64,000 bases of DNA from Candidatus Kosakonia sp. 282A-S69 (GCF_029433855.1 NZ_JAROAU010000003.1:1-64000), one strand, 5' to 3'. Shown: positions 47,318-59,220, counted from the first letter of the stretch. Numbers and translations are program-made. Notes: generated from the letters alone by a model not told the origin.

Positions 47318-48250
47318 GTGAAAACACTAACAAGAAATATCACCCGTACCGCCATCACCGTAGCGCTGGTTATCCTGGCGTTTATCGCCATTTTCCGCGC
47401 CTGGGTTTACTACACTGAATCTCCGTGGACGCGCGATGCGCGCTTCACCGCCGATGTGGTGGCGATCGCTCCGGATGTCACCGGGCTTGTCACCAGCGTC
47501 AATGTTCATGATAACCAGCTGGTCAAACAGGGCCAGGTGCTCTTCACCATCGACCAGCCGCGCTACCAAAAAGCGCTTGAGCAGGATGAAGCCGATGTCG
47601 CTTATTACCAGGCTTTAGTCAATGAGAAGCGACGCGAGGCCGGTCGCCGTAACCAGTTAGGCATCCAGGCGATGTCGCGTGAAGAGATAGAGCAGGCGAA
47701 TAACACCCTGCAAACTGAACTGCATCAGTTAGCGAAAGCGCAGGCGACGCGCGATCTGGCGAAGCTCGATCTCGAGCGCACCATTATTCGTGCTCCGGCC
47801 GATGGCTGGGTCACCAACCTTAACGTTTACGCCGGTGAGTTCATCACCCGCGGCTCTACCGCCGTGGCGCTGGTGAAACAGAACAGCTTCTATGTGCTGG
47901 CCTATATGGAAGAGACCAAGCTTGAGGGCGTGCGCGCCGGTTATCGCGCCGAGATCACACCGTTAGGCAGCAACCAGGTGTTGAAGGGCACCGTCGACAG
48001 TGTCGCCGCCGGGGTGACTAACTCCAGCAGCACCAATGACAGCAAAGGGATGGCGACCGTCGACTCTAACCTCGAATGGGTCCGTCTGGCCCAGCGTGTG
48101 CCGGTGCGTATCCGCCTGGACCAACAGCAGGGCAACCTGTGGCCGGCCGGCACCACTGCAACCGTCGTGGTCACCGGCAAAACCGATCGCGACGCCAGCC
48201 AGGATTCGCTGTTTCGTAAAATCGCCCACCGTCTGCGTGAGCTGGGATAA
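47318..48250 (+). CDS. aaeA: AaeA membrane-fusion protein
   Basis: Periplasmic adaptor of the p-hydroxybenzoic acid efflux pump, 310 residues from GTG at 47318 (E. coli length). One N-terminal membrane helix is followed by a biotinyl-lipoyl half-motif ([41 protein letters not shown]), a helical hairpin, the second half-motif ([24 protein letters not shown]) and a beta-barrel. It starts seven bases after aaeX. Confidence 0.96.
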   Translation: MKTLTRNITRTAITVALVILAFIAIFRAWVYYTESPWTRDARFTADVVAIAPDVTGLVTSVNVHDNQLVKQGQVLFTIDQPRYQKALEQDEADVAYYQALVNEKRREAGRRNQLGIQAMSREEIEQANNTLQTELHQLAKAQATRDLAKLDLERTIIRAPADGWVTNLNVYAGEFITRGSTAVALVKQNSFYVLAYMEETKLEGVRAGYRAEITPLGSNQVLKGTVDSVAAGVTNSSSTNDSKGMATVDSNLEWVRLAQRVPVRIRLDQQQGNLWPAGTTATVVVTGKTDRDASQDSLFRKIAHRLRELG

Positions 48251-48255
48251 TCGCT

Positions 48256-50223
48256 ATGGGGCTGTTCTCTATCGCCAGCCAGCATCTGCGCTTTGCCTGC
48301 AAACTGGCCGGCGCGGTGGTGCTGGCGCTGTTTGTCGGCTTTCACTTCCAGCTTGAAACGCCGCGCTGGGCGGTGCTGACCGCCGCGATTGTTGCCGCCG
48401 GCCCCGCTTTTGCGGCGGGCGGCGAGCCTTACTCCGGCGCGATCCGCTACCGGGGCATGCTGCGTATTGCCGGAACCTTTATCGGCTGTATCGCCGGGCT
48501 GACCATCATTATTATGCTGATCCGTACGCCGCTGCTGATGCTGCTGGTGAGCTGTATCTGGGCGGGCTTTTGTACCTGGGTCTCCTCGCTGATTCGCGTT
48601 GAGAACTCCTACGCCTGGGGGCTGGCGGGCTACACGGCGCTGATCATTGTCATCACCATTGAGCCCAACCCGCTGCTGGCACCGCAATACGCGGTGGAGC
48701 GCTGTAGTGAGATCGTGGTGGGGATTTTGTGCGCGATTGTTGCCGATTTGCTCTTCTCCCCGCGCTCGGTGAAGCAGGTGATCGACCGGGAGCTCGACAG
48801 CCTGCTGGTGGCGCACTATCAGTTAATGCAACTCTGCATCAAGCATGGTGACAGCGAAGAGGTCGATGCCGCCTGGGCGGCGCTGGTTCGCCGCACCGCC
48901 GGGCTGGACGGCATGCGCAGCAATCTGAAAATCGAATCCTCCCGCTGGGGACTGGCGAACCGCCGACTGAAAGTGATTAACACCCTCTCACTGACGCTGA
49001 TTACCCAGGCGTGCGAAACCTACCTGATTCAGAACACGCGCCCGGAACTCATCACCGATACCTTTCGTGAGCTGTTCGATGAGCCAGTTGAAACGGTGCA
49101 GGACGTACACCGACAGTTAAAACGCATGCGCCGGGTGATTATCTGGACCGGCGAGCGCGACACGCCGGTGACGCTCTACAGCTGGGTCGGGGCAGCGACG
49201 CGCTACCTGCTGCTTAAGCGCGGCGTGATTGGCAATACCAAAATCAGCGCCATCGAAGAGGAGGTGCTACAGGGCGAAGCGGTGGTGAAAGCGGAGTCCG
49301 CCGAGCGCCACCATGCGATGATTAACTTCTGGCGCACTACGCTCTCCTGCGCCCTTGGCACGCTCTTCTGGCTGTGGACCGGCTGGACTTCCGGCAGCGG
49401 GGCGATGGTGATGATCGCCGTTGTCACCTCGCTGGCGATGCGGTTGCCCAACCCGATTATGGTGGCGAAGGATTTTGTCTACGGCATGCTGTGGGCGTTA
49501 CCGATAGGCGCGCTCTACTTCCTCGTTATTTTGCCCGCCACGCAGCAAAGCATGCTGCTGCTCTGTATCAGCCTTGCGGTACTCGCCTTCTTTATTGGTA
49601 TCGAAGTGCAAAAACGGCGGCTGGGATCGATGGCGACGCTGGCAGGCACCATCAATATTCTGGTGCTGGATAACCCGATGACCTTCAAATTCAGCTTCTT
49701 CCTCGACAGCGCGCTGGGGCAGCTGGTGGGCGTGGTGCTGGCGATAACGGTGATCCTGCTGGTGCGCGATAACTCGCAGGCGCGCACCGGGCGGGTGCTG
49801 CTTAACCAGTTTGTTTCGGCAGCGGTCTCGGCGATGACCACCAACACCGCCCGGCGTAAAGAGAACCATCTCCCGGCGCTCTATCAGCAGCTTTTCTTGC
49901 TGCTGAATAAATTTCCCGGCGACGTGGCGAAGTTTCGCCTCGCGCTGACGCTGATCATCGCCCACCAGCGCCTGCGCGATGCACCGGTGCCGATCAATGA
50001 CGATCTCTCGGCCTTCCACCGGCAACTGCGCCGCACCGCCTCCCAGGTGATTGCCGCTGGATCCGATACCAAGCGGCATCGCTACTTTACCCAGTTGCTG
50101 GAGGAGCTGGCGGTGTACCAGCAGAAGCTGCGCGAGTGGAATGCCTCGCCGCAGGTGACGGAGCCGGTCGAACGGCTAACCGGCATGCTGCATAAGTATC
50201 AACACGCGCTAACCAGCAATTAA
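48256..50223 (+). CDS. aaeB: AaeB efflux pump inner-membrane protein
   Basis: A 655-residue aromatic acid exporter (ArAE/PET family) with two membrane blocks (about residues 10-165 and 360-510) separated by cytoplasmic helical regions. With AaeA it exports p-hydroxybenzoate and related acids in E. coli, acting as a metabolic relief valve. The gene has the same length as in E. coli and begins six bases after aaeA. Confidence 0.96.
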   Translation: MGLFSIASQHLRFACKLAGAVVLALFVGFHFQLETPRWAVLTAAIVAAGPAFAAGGEPYSGAIRYRGMLRIAGTFIGCIAGLTIIIMLIRTPLLMLLVSCIWAGFCTWVSSLIRVENSYAWGLAGYTALIIVITIEPNPLLAPQYAVERCSEIVVGILCAIVADLLFSPRSVKQVIDRELDSLLVAHYQLMQLCIKHGDSEEVDAAWAALVRRTAGLDGMRSNLKIESSRWGLANRRLKVINTLSLTLITQACETYLIQNTRPELITDTFRELFDEPVETVQDVHRQLKRMRRVIIWTGERDTPVTLYSWVGAATRYLLLKRGVIGNTKISAIEEEVLQGEAVVKAESAERHHAMINFWRTTLSCALGTLFWLWTGWTSGSGAMVMIAVVTSLAMRLPNPIMVAKDFVYGMLWALPIGALYFLVILPATQQSMLLLCISLAVLAFFIGIEVQKRRLGSMATLAGTINILVLDNPMTFKFSFFLDSALGQLVGVVLAITVILLVRDNSQARTGRVLLNQFVSAAVSAMTTNTARRKENHLPALYQQLFLLLNKFPGDVAKFRLALTLIIAHQRLRDAPVPINDDLSAFHRQLRRTASQVIAAGSDTKRHRYFTQLLEELAVYQQKLREWNASPQVTEPVERLTGMLHKYQHALTSN

Positions 50224-50231
50224 TGACAAAG

Positions 50232-50257
50232 CCGACGCCCTAAGCGTCGGTTTTTTT
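50232..50257 (+). terminator. aaeXAB terminator
   Basis: CCGACGC-CCTAA-GCGTCGG followed by T7, nine bases after the aaeB stop. Strong intrinsic terminator; a separate promoter must serve the gene at 50307. Confidence 0.9.
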
Positions 50258-50306
50258 ATGACTATACTTCACTGGAGAATCAACACACCGCAGATCAGGA
50301 GAACTC

Positions 50307-51761
50307 ATGAGCACGCAGGCATTGCAGGAGAGTGCGCTTTTTCAGACCGGATATCTGGTCGATGGCGTCTGGAAAAACCTGGAGACCACCTTTGAGGTTC
50401 TGAACCCGGCCAGCGGCGAGGCGATCGCGCACGTGGCGAAAGCGGGGAAAAAAGAGACCGAAGAGGCGATTGCCGCCGCGGCGCGTGCCTTTCCCGCCTG
50501 GCGGGCAAAAACCGCCAAAGAGCGCTCAACCATTCTCTATCGCTGGTATGAACTGATTATCGAGAACAAAAGCTGGCTGGGACGTTTGATGACCAGCGAG
50601 CAGGGGAAACCGTTGAAAGAGGCGGAGGGCGAAGTCGAGTACGCCGCCAGCTTTATTCAGTGGTTTGCCGAACAGGCTAAACGCGCCAACGGCGAGATTA
50701 TTCCGCCGATTAAACCGGGATCGCGCATTCTGGCCACCCGTGAACCTGTTGGCGTGGTGGCGGCAATTACGCCGTGGAACTTCCCGATGGCAATGCTGAC
50801 CCGCAAACTTGGCCCAGCCCTGGCCGCAGGCTGTACCGGGGTGATCAAGCCCGCCAACAATACGCCGCTGAGCGCGTTTGCGCTGTTAACACTGGCGAAA
50901 AAAGCGGGCGTCCCGGATGGTGTGCTGAACGCGGTCGCCGGGACAACCTCTGAGATCAGCGGTGCCATTATGGCAAGCCCGGAGGTGCGCAAAATCTCCT
51001 TCACCGGCTCAACGGCGGTGGGTAAAACGCTGGTGCGCAACGCAGCCGAGACGATGAAAAAGGTGTCGATGGAGCTGGGCGGCAACGCGCCCTATATCGT
51101 CTTTGATGACGCTGATATTGATGCCGCAGTGCAGGGCGCGGTAGCGAATAAGTTTCGTAATGCAGGCCAGGTCTGCGTCAGCGTCAACCGCTTCTATATC
51201 CAGGAAGGGGTCTATGACGACTTTACCCGCAAGCTGAGCGAGGCGGTTAAAGCGCTGAAAGTGGGCAACGGCATGGACGAAGGGGTGGTCGTCGGCCCGC
51301 TGATTGAGTCGTCCGCCGTCGATAAAGTGCGTGAGCATGTTGAAGATGCGGTGGCGAAAGGCGCGAAAGTGCTGACCGGCGGCGAACCTCACGCGCTGGG
51401 GGGTAACTTCTGGCAGCCGACGGTGCTCGGTGACTGTAGCGATGGCATGAAACTGGCGCAGGAAGAGACGTTCGGCCCGCTTGCCGCCTGCTTCCGCTTT
51501 ACCAGTGAAGAGGAGGTGATCAAGCGCGCGAATGCCACGCCGTTTGGGCTGGCTGCCTACTTCTACACGCAAAACCTGCAGCGGGTGTTCCGCGTTTCGC
51601 AGGCGCTGGAGAGCGGCATGATCGGCGTGAACGAGTGCGCCGTCTCAACTGAAGTCGCGCCCTTTGGCGGCGTGAAAGAGTCGGGGTTAGGCCGCGAAGG
51701 CTCCGTGCTGGGGTTAGACGAGTTTATGGAAGTGAAAACGCTACATTTAGGCGGCTTATAA
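50307..51761 (+). CDS. NAD(P)-dependent succinate-semialdehyde dehydrogenase family
   Basis: Aldehyde dehydrogenase of 484 residues, close to GabD/YneI-type enzymes that oxidise succinate or glutarate semialdehyde. Catalytic motifs are intact: ITPWNFPMAMLTRKLGPALAAG (cofactor), FTGSTAVGKTL, Glu in MELGGNAPYIVFDDAD, and the nucleophilic Cys in RNAGQVCVSVNRFY. A substrate cannot be named from sequence. It lies between aaeB and the barstar-like gene, which are neighbours in E. coli, so it is a lineage-specific insertion. A glutarate or aromatic-catabolic role is possible. Confidence 0.9.
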   Translation: MSTQALQESALFQTGYLVDGVWKNLETTFEVLNPASGEAIAHVAKAGKKETEEAIAAAARAFPAWRAKTAKERSTILYRWYELIIENKSWLGRLMTSEQGKPLKEAEGEVEYAASFIQWFAEQAKRANGEIIPPIKPGSRILATREPVGVVAAITPWNFPMAMLTRKLGPALAAGCTGVIKPANNTPLSAFALLTLAKKAGVPDGVLNAVAGTTSEISGAIMASPEVRKISFTGSTAVGKTLVRNAAETMKKVSMELGGNAPYIVFDDADIDAAVQGAVANKFRNAGQVCVSVNRFYIQEGVYDDFTRKLSEAVKALKVGNGMDEGVVVGPLIESSAVDKVREHVEDAVAKGAKVLTGGEPHALGGNFWQPTVLGDCSDGMKLAQEETFGPLAACFRFTSEEEVIKRANATPFGLAAYFYTQNLQRVFRVSQALESGMIGVNECAVSTEVAPFGGVKESGLGREGSVLGLDEFMEVKTLHLGGL

Positions 51762-51776
51762 AGAGTGGAACGGCAG

Positions 51777-52058
51777 ATGATGGAGAGCATAAAGACCTAC
51801 ACCTTCGATTTTAAAGAGATCGCCGATCAGCGCGCCTTCTACCGCGATTTTTGTCGCCAGTTCGCGCTTAACGAGGAGAAGGTGCACGATCTCGATTCGC
51901 TGTGGGATGCGGTGGTTGAAGGTCAATTACCGCTGCCGCTGGAGATTGCTTTTATCCATCTGCCGGAGAAGAAGCGCCGCCGTTTCGGGGCGCTGATCCT
52001 GCTGTTTGATGAAGCGGAAGAGGAGCTGGAGGGGGCGCTGCGTTTTAATTTGCGCTGA
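51777..52058 (+). CDS. yhcO: Barstar-family protein YhcO
   Basis: A barstar-like protein of 93 residues ([24 protein letters not shown]...[49 protein letters not shown]). Barstar inhibits the RNase barnase; no barnase-like gene is seen here, and the target of YhcO is unknown. The start is uncertain between ATG 51777, ATG 51780 and GTG 51765; no strong ribosome-binding site decides. It follows the dehydrogenase after 15 bases and is probably cotranscribed. Confidence 0.9.
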   Translation: MMESIKTYTFDFKEIADQRAFYRDFCRQFALNEEKVHDLDSLWDAVVEGQLPLPLEIAFIHLPEKKRRRFGALILLFDEAEEELEGALRFNLR

Positions 52059-52212
52059 TTGAGGTTATTTTTCGGAATATATCAATATTACCGCTGTGCT
52101 AAAGTTCACGGGCGGCAGGCATTAGCGTCTGCCGTTATAAATATAATTAACAGAGAGTTATTAGTATATTTGCAGTGTTGAGCAATATTTTCTTCTATTA
52201 CTAAACCAAAGG

Positions 52213-55200
52213 ATGGTTAGTTTGAAAAAGATATATTCGCTTGAAGTAACCCTATCGCTCTGCTGTTTAACCCTTTTACTCCCTTCACCCAGCGGGTATG
52301 CAAAACCGCACCCGATGTCGCGTTCATTAGCGAAAGGAGAGGTTCCCTATCAGACCTACCGCGACTTTGCCACCAACAGAGGTCCCTTTTATCCCGGTGC
52401 GAAAGACATACCTGTTTATAATAAATATAACCAAACTATTGGCCTGCTGAATATTGCACCGATGCCGGACTTTAGTAGCGTGGGTAATACCACCGGCATT
52501 GCGACAATTATTCATCCGCAATATGCAACGACCGTCTACCATAATCCTGATTCATATCTCGAGACCTCATATTTTGGACACTCTCCTTACCGCTTAGCGG
52601 CGAGGGAGAGTATTAACCAAAAAGATTTTAGCGTGGTGCGATTAAATAAACTGGTGACGGAGGCGATACCTGCCGAGACGCTGCCGGAAGAGGTGCCGAT
52701 AGAAGCGCTTAATAATAGAGAGCGCTTTCCGCTCTTTTACCGGCTGGGCTCCGGCAGGCAGAGCGTGATCGATGGCTCCGGAGAGAGAATCGATCTGCAG
52801 AGCGCGTACAAATATCTTACCGGCGGCACTATTGGGCAGCCGCACGTGAAACCCTTGGATCTTCTGCGCATCAACTCCGGCGCGATTTCTCATCCTGATA
52901 ATGGTCCTCTTGCCAGCCATGGCGCACCGGGCGACAGCGGTTCACCGCTCTATGCGTGGGACAGCTGGCGTCAAAAATGGACGGTTGTCGGTGCTCTCAG
53001 CTTGCTCTACCACGGACGGATTGAGCAGACCGCCTATGCCTTTGTGAACCCGCAATTTATCCGCCAGACCATAGAGAAATACATCAGCGCCACGATTGAG
53101 AGTCGCGGCAATGATGCGGAGTTCGTGTGGCGATTTGATGCTGCGAGCGGCAGAGGAACGCTGGCCAACCAATACACGCATTACGCCATGCAGGGCAAAG
53201 ATGCCCGTGGTTCACAGAGTGCAAAAGATCTGGTTTTCAGCGGCGCAGGTGGCCGTATTACCCTGGAAGAGAGCGTGGATCAGGGAGCCGGCAGCATAAC
53301 TTTTAACAGCGATTACACCCTCGCGCCGAGGGATAAGCAGACCTGGACAGGTGGCGGAGTCAATATCGCGAAGGGAGCAACGGTGAGCTGGCAGGTCAAT
53401 GGCGTAGCGGGGGACGCCCTGCATAAAATAGGTGAAGGCACGCTTAAGGTTAACGCTTCAGGCATCAACCCCGGCGGGTTAAATGTTGGCGAGGGTACCG
53501 TGCTGCTCGCGCAGCGACCTGACGCTCAGGGAAAACTACAAGCTTTTAGCGCGTTGCGTATTGTCAGCGGTCGCCCGCTGGTGATCCTTGGCAACGATAA
53601 GCAGATCGATCCCGATACCGTCACGTGGGGATACCGCGGTGGAAGAGTTGATGTGAATGGCAATGACCTGACCTTTCACAAACTTAACGCCGAGGATTAT
53701 GGTGCTGCGCTGATCAATCGCGCGGCGACACGCGCGAATATCACTCTCAGCGAGCAGCGCCCTTTCGACGCGTTCTCCATTGCGGATTGGTCATACTCGC
53801 GGTACGGGCAGGTCGGCGAGGTGTATGGTTATCGCAACAACAATACCCGTACGGTCGATTACTTTATTCTGAAAACGCCTGAGTATGAGTGGTTTCCAAC
53901 CGATCAGCGCAGCAATGCGTATTGGGAATATATCGGCCATGACCGCGCGCAGGCTCTGCGCACCCGTTATGAAAGGCATAAAGCGGAAAATACCCTTTTT
54001 CACGGCCAGCTCAACGGCAACCTCAACGTTCAGCATCAGGTGCTTGCCGAGACGCGTGGCGCCTTAATCTTTGATGGTTCCATGGATATTTCCGGCGACT
54101 TTACGCAGCGCAATGGGCACCTGGTTTTTCAGGGGCATCCGGTGCTTCACGCCGATAACACGCCAGAAATGGTAGAAAAATTACGTGCGCTCGGGGATAA
54201 CTCCCTACGCACTGAACCGGTCTCTTTTTCCCAGCCGGACTGGGAGCGGCGGCACTTTAAGGTCAACCGTTTAATACTTGATAACGCGGTGTTTGATCTG
54301 GCGCGAAATGCCACTCTCGACGGTAATATCGAGGCGCGAGGCTCGACAATTACGCTGGGCAGCCCGTTCCCTTATATCGATCGCAACGATGGCAACGGAA
54401 CGATGAATATCGTCCAGCGCGGAGCGTCTTACGCCAGTAAGGAAGCCGATGCCAGCCACTATCAGGGGCATATCTCGCTCTCCGCCGGGTCAGAGCTCAT
54501 TATTCGCGAGAAATTTACCGGCAGCATCAATGGGCAGCAGAGCAGGGTAACGCTACAGTCGCAGCACGCCAGCTTAACAGGATTTAGCCAGTTCGATCGG
54601 ACTCCGCTGACGCTGGAGCAAAACGCGAAAGTCACGGCGACAGGCGGCTGGAACAGTAACGCCAACGTCACTGTTGGCCCGGCGGCGACACTGAACCTGG
54701 CGGCGACGCCAGTGGCCTCGGGAGAGGTTATCCCCTCAATCTACACCCTCAAACCCGGCACAACCTGGCAGTTAAAAGAGGGGAGCACGCTTACCGTTTC
54801 GCCGTTTGCCATTTTACAGGGGCGTATGGAGGGGGCGGGATCGTCCACGGTCCGTTTCGGCGAGGGGGATGATAAACGCCTTGCCGGGCGACTCTCACCT
54901 GACCAGCAAAGTACGGCCAACAGGTTTTCAGGGTTTCGCAGTAGCTGGCGCGGCGCTATCGCCGCACCGCGCGCCCGGCTTAGCCTGACCTCGACCCGCT
55001 GGGAGCTGCGTGGACACTCCGAGGTTGATAGCCTGGTGACATCACGCTCGCTAATAGGGCTCTCCGGCGGGCAACAGCGGTTTAATACATTGAAGATTGG
55101 CACCTTAACGGCTAACGAAACCGGCTTTGCCCTGCGCACGGATTTAAAAAGTAGCGATCGGATGCTGATAAGCCAGCATGCGTCGGGGCGCAATAACCTC

Positions 55201-56307
55201 CTGTTTCTTGATGTCATCACCCCGCTTAAAGCTGCTGGTTCGCTGCATCTCCCTCTGGTTACCGCGCCCCGAAATACGCCAGCCGCCCTGCTGACAGTGG
55301 CAAAGTCGATGCGCGGTTTTAACCAGTTTGAGCCGATCATTGAGCGCAAAGAGCATGCGCAGGAGACGCAATGGATCCTGACCGGTTTTCGCCGCATGCC
55401 CGATCCCGCTGCGGTGGGAGCGGCCAGGCGCTTTCTGGCGATGAACTACAAACGGCTGATTACGGAGATAACCAATTTGAACACGCGTGCCGCTCAGCTG
55501 CGCAGTCGTGAAGATCGGGAAGGCGCATGGGCGCGAAGTTATAACGGCGGTGGGGCGGCCAGCATGAGTTTTACCGATAGCTATAACGCGATTGAGTCGG
55601 GCATAGACAGGAAAACGCGCTGGTCCGGTGTCGATCTCTATAGCGGGATAGTGATGAGCCACGCCAGCCATCAGGTAAAGGGCGATGCGCTACGCGGCAA
55701 TACGCGAGCCTTTGGCGCGGGATACTATGTCGCGGCAATAAGTGAGTCCGGCGCTTATCTCGATCTCTCTGCCCGCTATATCCGCAATTTCGATCACTAC
55801 CAGGCGGGGTTCAGCGGTTTAGGCGCGCGGGACTACACCACCCATAGCTGGTTGGGCGGTATTGAGAGCGGTTACCGCTATCAACTGACCAACGATCTCT
55901 ATATCGAGCCACAGGCGCAGCTGGTGCTGAGCAAGCTCTCAGGCAACACCATGACGTGGCGCGATGGCGGGATCGATCTCGCCGTACGGCGACAGAGCGC
56001 GACACCGTGGGTTGGCCGTTCGGGTATCGCTGTTGGTAAGGCGTTTGCTGGTAAAAACTGGGCGATGACCACACGGGCAGGGCTGCATTATCAGTTCGAT
56101 CTCCATTCCGCAGGCAACATGGTGCTTCAGGATTCGGCAGGGAAAACGCGGATCGCCGCTAAGCGTGATGGCCGGATGCTCATTCAGGCCAGCCTCCAGG
56201 GGCAGGTGAACGACAGGGTGCATCTTGCACTAGAGGTTGCCGGCTCCGCTTTTGGCAAAGTCGGTGCGGATCAGGCTGTCAACGCACAGCTGCGCTACAC
56301 CTTCTGA
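52213..56307 (+). CDS. SPATE-like serine protease autotransporter
   Basis: Type V secreted protease of up to 1364 residues. ATG 52213 directly abuts AAAGG, so TTG at 52222 (MKKIYSLEV...) with AAGGATGG at proper spacing may be the true start. The signal peptide is short (to about GYA-30) and lacks the ESPR extension common in SPATEs. The S6 protease triad is present: H110 in VYHNPDS, D138 in QKDFSVVRLNKL, S242 in GAPGDSGSPLY. A long beta-helix passenger follows, then the linker helix and a 277-residue barrel ending in LRYTF. At the point where SPATEs self-cleave between two Asn (EVNNLN), this protein has EITNLN: T1087-N1088. The passenger may stay attached. Confidence 0.93.
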   Translation: MVSLKKIYSLEVTLSLCCLTLLLPSPSGYAKPHPMSRSLAKGEVPYQTYRDFATNRGPFYPGAKDIPVYNKYNQTIGLLNIAPMPDFSSVGNTTGIATIIHPQYATTVYHNPDSYLETSYFGHSPYRLAARESINQKDFSVVRLNKLVTEAIPAETLPEEVPIEALNNRERFPLFYRLGSGRQSVIDGSGERIDLQSAYKYLTGGTIGQPHVKPLDLLRINSGAISHPDNGPLASHGAPGDSGSPLYAWDSWRQKWTVVGALSLLYHGRIEQTAYAFVNPQFIRQTIEKYISATIESRGNDAEFVWRFDAASGRGTLANQYTHYAMQGKDARGSQSAKDLVFSGAGGRITLEESVDQGAGSITFNSDYTLAPRDKQTWTGGGVNIAKGATVSWQVNGVAGDALHKIGEGTLKVNASGINPGGLNVGEGTVLLAQRPDAQGKLQAFSALRIVSGRPLVILGNDKQIDPDTVTWGYRGGRVDVNGNDLTFHKLNAEDYGAALINRAATRANITLSEQRPFDAFSIADWSYSRYGQVGEVYGYRNNNTRTVDYFILKTPEYEWFPTDQRSNAYWEYIGHDRAQALRTRYERHKAENTLFHGQLNGNLNVQHQVLAETRGALIFDGSMDISGDFTQRNGHLVFQGHPVLHADNTPEMVEKLRALGDNSLRTEPVSFSQPDWERRHFKVNRLILDNAVFDLARNATLDGNIEARGSTITLGSPFPYIDRNDGNGTMNIVQRGASYASKEADASHYQGHISLSAGSELIIREKFTGSINGQQSRVTLQSQHASLTGFSQFDRTPLTLEQNAKVTATGGWNSNANVTVGPAATLNLAATPVASGEVIPSIYTLKPGTTWQLKEGSTLTVSPFAILQGRMEGAGSSTVRFGEGDDKRLAGRLSPDQQSTANRFSGFRSSWRGAIAAPRARLSLTSTRWELRGHSEVDSLVTSRSLIGLSGGQQRFNTLKIGTLTANETGFALRTDLKSSDRMLISQHASGRNNLLFLDVITPLKAAGSLHLPLVTAPRNTPAALLTVAKSMRGFNQFEPIIERKEHAQETQWILTGFRRMPDPAAVGAARRFLAMNYKRLITEITNLNTRAAQLRSREDREGAWARSYNGGGAASMSFTDSYNAIESGIDRKTRWSGVDLYSGIVMSHASHQVKGDALRGNTRAFGAGYYVAAISESGAYLDLSARYIRNFDHYQAGFSGLGARDYTTHSWLGGIESGYRYQLTNDLYIEPQAQLVLSKLSGNTMTWRDGGIDLAVRRQSATPWVGRSGIAVGKAFAGKNWAMTTRAGLHYQFDLHSAGNMVLQDSAGKTRIAAKRDGRMLIQASLQGQVNDRVHLALEVAGSAFGKVGADQAVNAQLRYTF

Positions 56308-56317
56308 TTCGTTAAGC

Positions 56318-56351
56318 AAAAAAAAGCCCCTGCCAGGGGAGGCAGGGGCAA
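56318..56351 (-). terminator. Terminator after the first yhcN-like gene
   Basis: On the minus strand GCCCCTGCC-TCCCCT-GGCAGGGGC is followed by T8. It serves the leftward yhcN-like gene and also separates it from the converging autotransporter gene. Confidence 0.88.
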
Positions 56352-56374
56352 GTCGTCGGACAGACGACGAGGGT

Positions 56375-56638
56375 TTATTTGTACAGTTCAGCCGTCACGT
56401 GGGTGTGAGAACCGGTACGGGCTTCAATAATGCGGTAGCTGCTTGCGCCAGCCTGGTCAGCTTTTGCAGAGAGTTCCTGACGGATATCCATCGGCACACC
56501 GGCAATCTGTGAAACAGAGACCGTACCTACGGATTGCAGGTTGCTGGCCTGGTCGTTGTTAACCAGCGTTGCGGCGCCAGCGCCGAACGAGATCAGGGAA
56601 GCAAGACCAAGGGATGCGATGATCAGATTACGTTTCAT
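56375..56638 (-). CDS. YhcN-like periplasmic protein (DUF1471), copy A
   Basis: Small secreted protein of 87 residues with a signal peptide cut after GAGA and the DUF1471/YhcN-BhsA core (LVNNDQASNLQSVGTVSVSQIAGVPMDIRQELSAKADQAGASSYRIIEARTGSHTHVTAELYK). Family members respond to acid, peroxide or biofilm stress and localise to the periplasm. It stands in tandem with a second copy at 56739-57002, with which it shares most core positions, so it arose by duplication. Own ribosome-binding site AAGGAGAAA. Confidence 0.9.
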   Translation of the reverse strand: MKRNLIIASLGLASLISFGAGAATLVNNDQASNLQSVGTVSVSQIAGVPMDIRQELSAKADQAGASSYRIIEARTGSHTHVTAELYK

Positions 56639-56738
56639 ACTGTTTCTCCTTAAGAGAGACTCAACGGCGAGAAGGGTTAAACGTCTTTTCTTATGCCTGG
56701 TGCCGCTGAGCGATTAATTCATAGGGTTAGGGTAAAAC

Positions 56739-57002
56739 TTATTTGTAGAGTTCAGCCGTTGCGTGCCAGCGGTCACCGCTGTGCGCTTCAATGATGCGGT
56801 AGGAGGATGCACCCTGCTCTTCCGCTTTTTTGCTCAGCTGCGCGTTCATGTCCATCGGTGAAGAGGCGATGGCGCCGACGGAGACGGTACCCAGAGACTG
56901 GCGGTTTTGCGCCTGGTCTGCATTGATCATGTCAGCGGCAAAGGCGCCGAATGAGAGTGCTGAGAGGATACCCATAGTTGCGATTGATGATTTGATATTC
57001 AT
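56739..57002 (-). CDS. yhcN: YhcN periplasmic stress protein (DUF1471), copy B
   Basis: An 87-residue secreted protein closer to E. coli YhcN (NADQAQNRQSLGTVSVGAIASSPMDMNAQLSKKAEEQGASSYRIIEAHSGDRWHATAELYK) than copy A. The signal peptide ends at AFA. In E. coli YhcN is induced by peroxide and low pH. A candidate minus-strand -10 box TATACT lies at 57076-57081. The upstream region 57003-57381 is otherwise AT-rich; it ends with a hairpin near 57346-57376 that may terminate argR. Confidence 0.93.
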   Translation of the reverse strand: MNIKSSIATMGILSALSFGAFAADMINADQAQNRQSLGTVSVGAIASSPMDMNAQLSKKAEEQGASSYRIIEAHSGDRWHATAELYK

Positions 57003-57381
57003 GATGCTTACCTCGTCGTATTCTTTTCTTTAGATTTTCCAGGGAGCTCGTTTTGTGACCCCCATCACGAAATTAAGTATACACTAATCACGCGAATAAT
57101 TAATACCATGCTAATTATAACTGCGACGAATACATATATAGAGCGACAGTTTTTATAACCTGCGGGTATAAAAATTTGGCTTATGGCGCGGAATTAGTTA
57201 ACGAGGATTAATAAAATCAGCGAGATAGATAGCTTTGATTATTTGTGCGGTGCTATCGGCTGCTTCAGAGGGATAATGCGAAAAATCGCACTAAGTGTTA
57301 AATGATATGGGGTGGAAAGTCGCCTGAAAGGGGAGAAATGCCGAACATTCCCCCTCAGTGTGGGCCGAGGGGAATGCGCGG

Positions 57382-57855
<474 letters not shown>

Positions 57856-57898
57856 TCACCCGTAATATGGCTGTGAAAACGACATTATTATGCATATT

Positions 57899-57916
57899 AA
57901 TGAATTTTTATGCAAA
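57899..57916 (-). promoter_or_regulatory. ARG box in the argR promoter
   Basis: AATGAATTTTTATGCAAA matches the ArgR consensus WNTGAATWWWWATTCANW with one arm mismatch pair. A weaker half-match (TATGCATATTAATG) is directly beside it, as in the paired boxes of E. coli argR. The rest of 57853-58264 holds the argR and mdh promoters and no gene. Confidence 0.6.
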
Positions 57917-58210
57917 CATTCTGCAGATAAATATGCTGAAAAGTTATGGGGAAGGGCGCGAAGTTTAGCAAATTCTTTCGTTAAGGACATCAGCATGTGG
58001 CTTACGTCGCAAATAAGAGTAAAAAGTAAATTAAATGTTATAAATATGATGTTATTTTGGTGAATTCTACAGCTATATTATAAACTCGTTGAGTTAGTTG
58101 CTTAGCTTGCCGATCTGACGGTCACATTTAACCCTTTTATAAAATCGCTACAGTAGGCTGTGCCGCGTTATTTTGGCGCACTTATTGTCATAATGAGCAG
58201 GGTGAATTAA

Positions 58211-59203
<993 letters not shown>

Positions 59204-59220
59204 GCGCGGCGGAGATGAGA

